Part shown: in pieces, positions 1-5,451 of the stretch
Layout of the letters: each line of letters starts with the position of its first letter
Position numbering within the stretch: the stretch's first letter is position 1
Assembly: GCA_047638675.1 (NCBI GenBank)
Contig: JBLIML010000259.1
Location: 1-5,451, forward strand
DNA length: 5,451 nt
Source of the DNA: WLWS01 sp047638675
GTDB lineage: Bacteria > Pseudomonadota > Gammaproteobacteria > Eutrophobiales > Eutrophobiaceae
Direction: 5' to 3'
Translations under genes and position numbers: made by a program
Notes under the pieces: generated by a model
Told to the model about the DNA's origin: nothing
What the model saw: only the letters and a program-made list of their open reading frames with translations
The model's database searches: none

Positions 1-1
1 T

Positions 2-250
2 TGGTTTTGTGCTCTCAACATCTCGATAGGAAGTAAAACCAGTTACTTCCCGGCAATTTCCCTAGGAGGCCTTGCCATCGATGAGAAGACAGGACAGGTT
101 TTGAGTGTTGGTGGCGATACGATTCCCAAGTTGTATGCTGCCGGGCGAAATGCAATAGGGGTGGCTTCCAACCTTTATGTTAGCGGTTTATCTATTGCAG
201 ATTGTGTGTTTTCTGGAAGAAGAGCAGGCCGAATTTGTAGAGGTGACTAG
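2..250 (+). CDS. FAD-dependent dehydrogenase, steroid-dehydrogenase-like (C-terminal end only)
   Basis: This is the last 82 codons of a gene that begins before the window; the stop is TAG at 248-250. The visible part carries the C-terminal FAD-binding signature of the FAD_binding_2 (fumarate reductase / 3-ketosteroid dehydrogenase) family. A SLGGL segment is followed by an acidic AIDEKTGQV stretch, then IPKLYAAGRNAIG, then YVSGLSIADCVFSGRRAG at the end. In this family the LYAAG segment packs against the flavin and the SGLS...GRRAG segment closes the FAD domain. Members oxidise or reduce C-C bonds next to a carbonyl, as in the delta-1 or delta-4 dehydrogenation of 3-ketosteroids. The AAGR form, rather than the AAGN I recall from classical delta-1 KstD, and the SGLSIAD ending fit the wider steroid-dehydrogenase-like group better than classical KstD. 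The catalytic N-terminal residues lie outside the window, so the substrate is inference. The family call is firm. Confidence 0.85.
   Translation, partial: WFCALNISIGSKTSYFPAISLGGLAIDEKTGQVLSVGGDTIPKLYAAGRNAIGVASNLYVSGLSIADCVFSGRRAGRICRGD
240..246 (+). promoter_or_regulatory. Shine-Dalgarno-like site before the thiolase remnant
   Basis: GAGGTGA lies inside the last codons of the FAD gene, 7 bases before ATG 254. It is a strong match to the anti-Shine-Dalgarno sequence at good spacing, so the 50-codon remnant may be translated by coupling with the FAD gene. It could also be the original site of a full thiolase gene whose body was later deleted, or chance. Confidence 0.35.
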
Positions 251-406
251 CGTATGGCCTATGAGAGCTATCTCGAGATACTAGGGAGCGCAGGAGATCG
301 TCAATTGCAAAGTCCGAAACTAGGATTGGCTCACAACCTCGGCGGCTTCTATAACCGTAACGTGTGCAGCGTTACTTTGTTAGGGCGTATTAGTTTTATT
401 GAATAG
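251..406 (+). pseudogene. SCP2-type thiolase (acetyl-CoA acyltransferase) C-terminal remnant
   Basis: The frame directly behind the TAG at 248-250 reads RMAYESYLEI, then GSAGDRQLQ, then LGLAHNLGGF, then NVCSVTLLGR, and stops at TAG 404-406. This is the order seen at the end of SCP2/SCP-x type thiolases: an RM-YE-Y-L helix, a G-AG-RQ turn, the HNLGG loop that faces the active site, and a final V-S-V-T-LG strand. Such enzymes are about 390 residues long; only the last ~50 are here. The nucleophilic-cysteine region and the GHP-GATG motif are absent, so it cannot be an active thiolase. It lies in the same frame as the upstream FAD gene, with only the TAG between them, as expected if a deletion removed most of a downstream thiolase gene. 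An ATG at 254 preceded by GAGGTGA (240-246) could still give a 50-residue peptide. The thiolase resemblance is from remembered family motifs and has not been checked by a search. Confidence 0.75.
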
Positions 407-729
407 TGCCGGATAATTTTGAGCTTTCACATTCCATCGTACATTTTTTGCTCCATTTTATAGCTGCGGTACTTCCTTGATCTGCGCTATCCAAAAATAC
501 TCGTGCCACCACATGGGTGTGCGGGACGTTCTAGAATACGAGTAACAGTTGAATTGTAATGAGGTCGTTATAATGATTTATTACAGTTCATGACTCTGGC
601 TAAATTAGGCTTCGCGATAGATAGCTCTTTATTACCTTACCTAACTCCAGTTAAAAAAGGTAGGTTTGAATAATCAGCTCTTTAGACGATTAAGTCCACT
701 AAAAAACGACACTTACAGAGGAAATTTAT
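407..729. other. Non-coding upstream region of the three-gene operon
   Basis: No convincing gene was found on either strand in these ~320 bases; the open frames are short and resemble no family I recognise. What can be seen: a perfect TATAAT at 569-574; an imperfect hairpin at 636-664, with an inner stem 642-645/650-653, a five-A bulge at 654-658 and a six-pair outer stem including one G-U; and a 9-base direct repeat AGCTCTTTA at 623-631 and 676-684. The starts of the two repeat copies are 53 bases apart, close to five helical turns. The region ends in the ribosome binding site GAGGA (718-722). It probably holds the promoter and any operator for the genes starting at 730. No intrinsic terminator for the left-hand genes was found. 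Confidence 0.6.
549..574 (+). promoter_or_regulatory. Candidate sigma-70-type promoter (perfect -10, weak -35)
   Basis: A consensus TATAAT sits at 569-574. The nearest -35-like hexamer, TTGAAT at 549-554, is only 14 bases away, which is shorter than the usual 16-18. No extended -10 TG is present. If used, transcription would start near 581 and leave a leader of about 150 bases before ATG 730, covering the hairpin and direct repeats. A poor -35 would fit activator dependence, but this is inference. Confidence 0.3.
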
Positions 730-1758
730 ATGAGTAGTGGATCAAAGCCACGATTGGTAATCTACGGAATTGGTCAGTTCGGTAAGCACATTGTCCGCTT
801 TGCGGTGCAGAAGGGGTGGCCGATTGCAGCGGCTGTTAATCGAGCAGGGGATAAAGTCGGAAGCGATGTAGGCGAGCTAGCCGGAATTGAAAAGCTGGGT
901 GTGATTGTTCAAGATTGCGACCTCGTCGACTTCCATGACTTGGAAGCGGATATTGGAGTTGTTACCACAACGAATTTACTTGACCTTAACCACAAGGCAC
1001 ATAGTCGCTTATTGAGTGCGGGGTTAAATGTGGTTTGTCATGGCACTGAGTCATATTATCCGCAATCAAATAATCCCGAATTAGCAGTCAAACTAAATAA
1101 GTTGGCCAATGACAATGGGGTGACATTTACCGGCTCTGGAATCTGGGATATGTCGCGCATCTGGTCAGGTCTTCTGGTTGCTGGTCCTACAACGGAGTTA
1201 ATATCGCTTTTTCATTCCAGTTGCACAGACATTGTGCCTCAGGTTGACAGGAAAGAGCAGACGTATCCGTTTGGTAATACGTTAACTATGAAAGAATTTC
1301 ACGAAAAAGGTGTGAGCAAAAACCCAATCGCAAAATCCTACAAATCTATTCCTGAGAGTGTATTGGCTGGACTAGGCTATACCATTACTGACACTAAAAC
1401 TTATATTGAGCCTGCCATATTTGATAAGGATTATCACAGTGATTTTATGGAATGTGTTATTCCAGCAGGTAACTGTGTCGGTATTCGGATTGTTGCTGAA
1501 ATTGAAACTGTAGAAGGTGTGAGCGCAAGGTCAGAGATAGAGATACGTCATTTTAGAGAAAGCGATATTGAACATATGTTCTGGGAAGTTAATGGTAATC
1601 CGAAAGCTCGCGTGAGAGTAGAGCGTGATGATTCCTCTCATATGTCGGCAGCTTGTCTGTTTAATCGTATCCCTGATGTGATTGCAGCGCCTCCCGGGGT
1701 TCAGCCGGTTTATAAGTTGGGACCGCTTAAGTCAACGGCGTTTGTTAAAGCACAATAA
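730..1758 (+). CDS. DapB/2,4-diaminopentanoate dehydrogenase-like NAD(P)-dependent oxidoreductase
   Basis: A 342-residue cytosolic protein with no signal peptide or membrane segment. An N-terminal Rossmann fold is marked by YGIGQFGKH, giving GxGxxG at residues 13-18. It is followed by the family stretch DKVGSDVGELAG (41-52), a TTTNLLD segment (79-85), a helix and NVVCHGTE (100-107). The C-terminal part ends in FNRIPDVIAAPPGV (311-324), matching the conserved N-IP-V-A-PG end of the dihydrodipicolinate reductase-like / 2,4-diaminopentanoate dehydrogenase group. The HH...K...PSGT catalytic motif of true DapB is absent, so lysine synthesis is unlikely. The usual GTGVNPGF-type segment reads GSGIWDMSRIW (135-145), suggesting a different substrate. 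Start: ATG 730 with GAGGA 7 bases upstream (718-722). It is the first gene of a probable operon, 20 bases before the sulfotransferase. Family members act on amine, imine or carbonyl substrates; the reaction here is unknown. The family call is good, the function open. Confidence 0.82.
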   Translation: MSSGSKPRLVIYGIGQFGKHIVRFAVQKGWPIAAAVNRAGDKVGSDVGELAGIEKLGVIVQDCDLVDFHDLEADIGVVTTTNLLDLNHKAHSRLLSAGLNVVCHGTESYYPQSNNPELAVKLNKLANDNGVTFTGSGIWDMSRIWSGLLVAGPTTELISLFHSSCTDIVPQVDRKEQTYPFGNTLTMKEFHEKGVSKNPIAKSYKSIPESVLAGLGYTITDTKTYIEPAIFDKDYHSDFMECVIPAGNCVGIRIVAEIETVEGVSARSEIEIRHFRESDIEHMFWEVNGNPKARVRVERDDSSHMSAACLFNRIPDVIAAPPGVQPVYKLGPLKSTAFVKAQ

Positions 1759-1778
1759 ATTATCGAGGTAATACCACC

Positions 1779-2966
1779 ATGGTGAATCAACAGCGATATG
1801 AGAAGCAGCGTCTCGAGTTAGATGCAGATAAACTTATCGATGAAGCGCAGCAATTCTCAGGTCTAACAGACTTTGGACCTTTTGAATTTGACCCCGCGTT
1901 GCGAAAATTACTTGATTGTTTCGCCAAAGACATGCCGCTGAGTGAGCAGGGCATATACCTGCTTAAATCGGATATTGTTCGTTTGCTAGTGAATCGTTTG
2001 CGCATGCAAAAGGATATCAAGGCGCATCCAGAAATATTGGATGAAGACGTCTCAGATCCATTTATTATTATTGGTCTGCCCCGCTCCGGAACGACCAAAT
2101 TACACAAGATGCTTTCGGCCCCTGTAAATGTGCAGAAGACACTGTTTTGGAAAATAATGAATCCGGCACCGTTTCCTGACGCTAGGTCGGGAGAAATTGA
2201 CCCACGTATTACTGCTATGATGGATTCAGACCTATTAACAGAAGACAACCCGGACATGGATGCAGCCCATCGCATTGCCCTAGAGGAAGTCGAGGAGGAA
2301 GGGCTTGTTTACCAGCTGAGTTTTAAGGATTACACCTGGAGTTGCCTTCTAGACAGTCCAGAATATTTTGACTGGATCATGGCGGAGTCTAGTGCTGAAA
2401 ACTATCGCTTGGCTAAAACGGTTTTTCAGTATTTACAGTGGCAGGATGGCGGTAAGCGTAACCGGCCCTGGGTTTTCAAATCAGTTCCTCATTTAGCCTA
2501 TGTGGATAGGCTACTAGAGAGTTTTCCTAATGCAACCTTGATTCACCCACACCGTGATCCACATAAATGTATTCCGTCTTTTGCTAAGTTCACTACCGAA
2601 TTGTCGGGTATTTATGCAGAGTCAGTTGATAAACATGACCACGGAGCTGAAACCTTGAGGACCTGGACTGTTGCGCTGCAACGGTATTTGGCAGTACGAA
2701 AGCGGCTAAATCTGGAGAGTCGCGTTCTCGATGTCGACTATGAAATGGTGCGCCATGACCCAATGCCGATCGTCCGTGAAGCTTATGCCAGATCGCCCTT
2801 TGAATTAAGCGAGGAAGCTGACCAAAAAATGTTGGCGTGGCATAACCATAATGTACAGGGGAAACATGGGAAACATGAATATTCTCTGCAAGAATTTGGT
2901 TTGCATGATACTGATATCCAACAGAATTTTGGCGAGTACATGACAAAATTTATAAAAAGTAATTAA
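1779..2966 (+). CDS. PAPS-dependent sulfotransferase, Sulfotransfer_3 type
   Basis: A 395-residue protein, usual length for the long bacterial Sulfotransfer_3 group. The 5'-phosphosulfate-binding loop is GLPRSGTTKLHKML (99-112), with Arg102 and the SGTT turn. A conserved WVFKSVPHLAYVD segment (231-243) follows. The 3'-phosphate-binding part is LIHPHRDPHKCIPSF (254-268), with Arg259 and Ser267 as the expected ligands. Residues 361-376 (GKHGKHEYSL...FGL) form the typical C-terminal end. An ~90-residue helical N-terminal extension precedes the PAPS loop, as is common in this group. The enzyme should transfer sulfate from PAPS to a hydroxyl of a small molecule such as a sterol, lipid or alcohol; the acceptor cannot be told from sequence. 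No signal peptide or membrane anchor is seen, so it is probably cytosolic. Start: ATG 1779 with GAGGT at 1765-1769, 9 bases upstream; GTG 1782 is less likely. It sits 20 bases after the reductase gene and 17 before the CAR, so all three are probably cotranscribed. Confidence 0.92.
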   Translation: MVNQQRYEKQRLELDADKLIDEAQQFSGLTDFGPFEFDPALRKLLDCFAKDMPLSEQGIYLLKSDIVRLLVNRLRMQKDIKAHPEILDEDVSDPFIIIGLPRSGTTKLHKMLSAPVNVQKTLFWKIMNPAPFPDARSGEIDPRITAMMDSDLLTEDNPDMDAAHRIALEEVEEEGLVYQLSFKDYTWSCLLDSPEYFDWIMAESSAENYRLAKTVFQYLQWQDGGKRNRPWVFKSVPHLAYVDRLLESFPNATLIHPHRDPHKCIPSFAKFTTELSGIYAESVDKHDHGAETLRTWTVALQRYLAVRKRLNLESRVLDVDYEMVRHDPMPIVREAYARSPFELSEEADQKMLAWHNHNVQGKHGKHEYSLQEFGLHDTDIQQNFGEYMTKFIKSN

Positions 2967-2972
2967 TTTCCC

Positions 2973-2986
2973 AGGCGAAAGTGATG
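2973..2986 (+). promoter_or_regulatory. Weak ribosome binding site and double start of the CAR gene
   Basis: AGGCG at 2973-2977 is the only Shine-Dalgarno-like sequence in the 17-base gap after the sulfotransferase stop. It is weaker than the GAGGA and GAGGT sites of the two upstream genes. GTG 2981 and ATG 2984 are adjacent in-frame starts; ATG is chosen for codon type and for the 8-base distance from AGG. The short gap suggests ribosomes coming off the sulfotransferase gene may help start the CAR. Confidence 0.45.
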
Positions 2987-5451
2987 AGTGAACCGTTAAA
3001 AACCGTTGATCGACAGCAGCGCATTATGCAGAAAGTGCAAGCGCTGCTAGAGAACGATACTCAGTTCGCATCATTGGTGCCACTAGCGTCGGTTGGCAAA
3101 TCAATTTGTACTCCAGGCTTAACCCTCGCGGAAGTAATGGACAAGGCCTTTGAGGGGTATGCTGATCGCGAGGCAGTGGGGTCTCGTGATTATACTATTG
3201 TCAAGTCGTTGCAAGACAACGCCAGCGTAAGGTCGTATCAATCGAATTTCAAGACCATCACTTATTCCCAGCTACAAAAACGTATACACGCTGTAGCGAA
3301 TGTTTGGAAAAATCATCCGGACCATGCTGTAAAACCTGACGAGCGAGTCTGCATATTCGGTTTTACCAGTGTGGAATTTACTGTTCTCGATTTTGCTACG
3401 GCCTATGTCCATGCTATTACCGTACCTATGCAAACGGCTACATCGCACATAGATATCGATGAGGTTTTTGATTCTATTAAACCGGCGACGGTAGCCGTTA
3501 CCGTTAGCGACCTGGTATCGATAGCTCAACAAGTTGTCGGTAAAACGTTTGTTCGCAATCTTGTGGTTTTTGAATACGATGAGCGAGACGATAACGAACG
3601 TGAAACGTTTTTAGCGGCTAAGGATATTCTTCATCAGGGCGAAACCAACATAGCGTTGACATCTCTTCAAGATCTTGAATCGCTGGCAGGCGCTCCTGAT
3701 TGGGAGTATTTAGAAGCCCATAGTGCCGGGATAGAGCGAACCGCGTCAATTGTTCACTCCTCTGGAAGTACTGGAAAGGCAAAAGCGGCGATGGTTTCGG
3801 AAAAGGCAGTTCAGTATTACTGGACAAGCGTTGTCGAAGGCGCGCCGCCATCAATCTCATTATGCCTGGCACCCTTTAGCCATCTTCTCGGCAAGGGTAT
3901 GCTTGCTTCGGTGTTAAAGCACGGAGGCACTGCCTACTTCACACTTTCGCCTGATATGTCTACATTGTTTGAGGATATTCGCATTGTCAGGCCGACTTTT
4001 TTGGGGTTTTTCCCGAGAATTATTGAACTGATCTATCAGCATTATCAGAATGAAGTGGCACGTTGCACAGCAGAAAATAATAGCGATGAAGAAGCCGTTC
4101 AGGAGCGTATCAAACGGGAGATGGGCCGCAGTTATTTAGGTGATCGTCTGTGCTTCTCGCTGTTCGGTGGCTCGCAAATATCACCGCCAGTCAGGGAGTT
4201 TTTTGCCGATTGTTTTGGCGTGACGCTGCTGGACGCATACGGCAATACTGAAGGTGGCGCGGTTGCTACTAACGGTATTATTCAATCGCCACCAGTAACC
4301 GAGTACAGGCTCAGAGATGTACCAGAGTTAGGCTATTACTCAACAGACAAGCCTTTTCCTCGTGGAGAATTGTGTTTCAAAAGTATCCAGAGTATCAGTG
4401 GTTATTATGATGCGCCTGAAGCGACTAAAAATCTGTTTGATAAAGATGGGTTTATCTGTACGGGCGACATTGTGGAGGAACATGAAGCCAATCATATCGC
4501 CATCATTGATCGTCGCAATGATGTACTGAAACTCTCGCAAGGGGAATACGTACCGGTTGGTGCTTTGGGTTCGGTTTTTGAAGGCGCCAGCGATGTAATT
4601 AGCCAAATATATATCTATGGTAATTCGCAGCGATCTTATCTGCTGGCGGTGGTTGTGCCTAATAAGACTATTTTGGCAGCCTATCTTGGGGATCAGCCGG
4701 ATGACGAAGCCTTAGAGAACTTGATTCAGCAAGAGTTACAGCGGGTAGCGAGGGAAGAAGGTGTGAAGAGCTTTGAAGTTCCCAAGAGCTTTATCATCGA
4801 GTCGGAGCTGTTCAGCGAAACAAACGGTCTGCTTTCCGGGCTGCGTAAAAAAGTACGGCCGGCATTGGCACGAAAGTATGGTGATAGGCTTGAGGCTATT
4901 TACGACAGCCTGGAACAGGTTAATAGGCAGAAAAGGAAAGACTTGATCGGCGCGCAGTCGTCTCTGTCTTTGCTTGAGATATTAACAAAACTACTAGAAG
5001 TAGATCTTAATATTAGGGTGGTTGATAGCGGAGAGCTTTCTACTTTTTATGAGTTGGGCGGCGACTCACTAGGCGCTATGTTGTTTTCAGCTTCTATCGA
5101 AGAAATATTAGGTGTAGAGCTTCCAGCGGATATGATTCTTAGCCCAACAGGCAATTTACAAAAGTGGACGGACTATATTGAGCGAGTGTTATCGGGAAGC
5201 ATGGATCGTCCAACCTTTGCAAGTATTCATGGTAAGGATGCGATAAACATTAGTAGCTACGAACTCAATTTGTCTAATTTTTTTGGGATCGATGTTCTCG
5301 ACTCAGTGGTAAGTTTATCCTCTCCCGCTACTCCGTCGCGCACCGTGTTCTTGACTGGTGCCAACGGTTTTCTCGGGCGTTTTGTTTGTTTGGCATGGCT
5401 GGAAAAGCTCGTGACTATTGGTGGAACGTTGATTTGCGTTATAAGAGCCAC
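2984..5451 (+). CDS. car: Carboxylic acid reductase (adenylation-carrier-reductase), cut by window end
   Basis: 822 codons are visible, with no stop before the window end; full CARs are about 1,170 residues, so roughly 350 are missing. The enzyme activates a carboxylic acid with ATP, loads it on a phosphopantetheine arm and reduces it with NADPH to the aldehyde. Adenylation domain (~1-640): SSGSTGKAKAAM (259-270), conserved His300 in APFSH, DAYGNTEGG (417-425), VPELGYYSTDKPFPRGEL (446-462), TGDIV (493-497), IDRRNDVLKLSQGEY (508-522), YGNSQRSYLLAVVVP (545-559), and NGLLSGLRKKVRP (614-626), where Lys622 aligns with the usual catalytic lysine. Carrier domain: LGGDSL (691-696), with Ser695 as the attachment site. 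Reductase domain begins at RTVFLTGANGFLG (786-798), an NADPH-binding GxxGxxG. The RPTFASIHG linker (742-750) is typical of CARs. The usual P and G in the first motif are Ala266 and Ala268. Start: ATG 2984, with a weak AGG at 2973-2975; GTG 2981 is possible. A PPTase is needed and is not seen here. Confidence 0.97.
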   Translation, partial: MSEPLKTVDRQQRIMQKVQALLENDTQFASLVPLASVGKSICTPGLTLAEVMDKAFEGYADREAVGSRDYTIVKSLQDNASVRSYQSNFKTITYSQLQKRIHAVANVWKNHPDHAVKPDERVCIFGFTSVEFTVLDFATAYVHAITVPMQTATSHIDIDEVFDSIKPATVAVTVSDLVSIAQQVVGKTFVRNLVVFEYDERDDNERETFLAAKDILHQGETNIALTSLQDLESLAGAPDWEYLEAHSAGIERTASIVHSSGSTGKAKAAMVSEKAVQYYWTSVVEGAPPSISLCLAPFSHLLGKGMLASVLKHGGTAYFTLSPDMSTLFEDIRIVRPTFLGFFPRIIELIYQHYQNEVARCTAENNSDEEAVQERIKREMGRSYLGDRLCFSLFGGSQISPPVREFFADCFGVTLLDAYGNTEGGAVATNGIIQSPPVTEYRLRDVPELGYYSTDKPFPRGELCFKSIQSISGYYDAPEATKNLFDKDGFICTGDIVEEHEANHIAIIDRRNDVLKLSQGEYVPVGALGSVFEGASDVISQIYIYGNSQRSYLLAVVVPNKTILAAYLGDQPDDEALENLIQQELQRVAREEGVKSFEVPKSFIIESELFSETNGLLSGLRKKVRPALARKYGDRLEAIYDSLEQVNRQKRKDLIGAQSSLSLLEILTKLLEVDLNIRVVDSGELSTFYELGGDSLGAMLFSASIEEILGVELPADMILSPTGNLQKWTDYIERVLSGSMDRPTFASIHGKDAINISSYELNLSNFFGIDVLDSVVSLSSPATPSRTVFLTGANGFLGRFVCLAWLEKLVTIGGTLICVIRA

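Noticed and set aside
357..375. Inverted repeat GTAACG / CGTTAC as a possible terminator
   Set aside because: The stem is only six pairs with a seven-base loop and no T-run follows. It lies within the thiolase-derived coding stretch.
406..480. GTG-started 24-codon frame overlapping the stop of the thiolase remnant
   Set aside because: It has no ribosome binding site, is very short and shows no recognisable similarity. The hydrophobic look comes from T-rich sequence.
407..729. CRISPR array, tRNA, insertion-sequence ends or attachment site in the intergenic region
   Set aside because: No regularly spaced repeats, cloverleaf, terminal inverted repeats or transposase remnants could be found.
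1774..1782. CCACCATGG around the sulfotransferase start, like a eukaryotic Kozak/NcoI cloning junction
   Set aside because: A normal bacterial ribosome binding site (GAGGT, 1765-1769) precedes it, the flanking genes are native-looking and no vector sequence is present. It is a chance match.
1787..2275. Reverse-strand open frame of 162 codons, and shorter reverse frames at 2593-2946, 3272-3532, 3618-3872, 4340-4606 and 5257-5451
   Set aside because: All lie opposite the clearly homologous sulfotransferase and CAR genes, and none resembles a known family. They are shadows of the + strand codon pattern.
2859..2876. Perfect tandem repeat of GGGAAACAT
   Set aside because: It is in frame within the sulfotransferase and encodes GKHGKH, part of a C-terminal stretch that is typical for the family. 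Protein constraint explains it.

Overview
The window looks like part of a bacterial chromosome of moderate, slightly AT-rich composition (low-to-mid 40s % GC in stretches counted by eye). All genes read on the + strand. Most have clear Shine-Dalgarno sites and the intergenic gaps inside the operon are short. The gene mix is an FAD steroid-dehydrogenase-like protein, an SCP2-type thiolase fragment, a DapB-like reductase, a Sulfotransfer_3 protein and a carboxylic acid reductase. Together with the base composition, this suggests a lipid- or steroid-degrading proteobacterium, perhaps a marine gammaproteobacterium. The high-GC actinobacteria in which carboxylic acid reductases are best known are a poor fit. 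The taxonomic placement is inference.

Left part (1-406). The window opens inside the 3' end of an FAD_binding_2-type dehydrogenase, which stops at 248-250. Directly after that stop, in the same reading frame, lies a 50-codon stretch that reads as the C-terminus of an SCP2-type thiolase, including the HNLGG motif. No thiolase N-terminus or catalytic cysteine region is present. It is best read as a gene remnant left by a deletion or rearrangement, although it has its own ATG and a good ribosome binding site.

Middle (407-729). About 320 bases without a convincing gene form the upstream region of the operon. It holds a perfect TATAAT box with a poor -35, an imperfect hairpin and a 9-base direct repeat.

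Right part (730-5451). Three tightly spaced genes form a probable operon: a 342-residue DapB/2,4-diaminopentanoate-dehydrogenase-like NAD(P) oxidoreductase, a 395-residue PAPS-dependent sulfotransferase, and a carboxylic acid reductase (CAR). The CAR has its adenylation domain, carrier domain and the start of its reductase domain in view, and it is cut by the window end after 822 codons. The gaps are 20 and 17 bases. The likely chemistry is ATP- and NADPH-dependent reduction of a carboxylic acid to an aldehyde by the CAR, PAPS-dependent sulfation of a hydroxyl-bearing partner by the sulfotransferase, and an NAD(P)-linked redox step by the DapB-like protein. The substrate cannot be read from the sequence. 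The grouping of these three enzymes next to lipid- or steroid-type catabolic genes is the most unusual aspect of the window.
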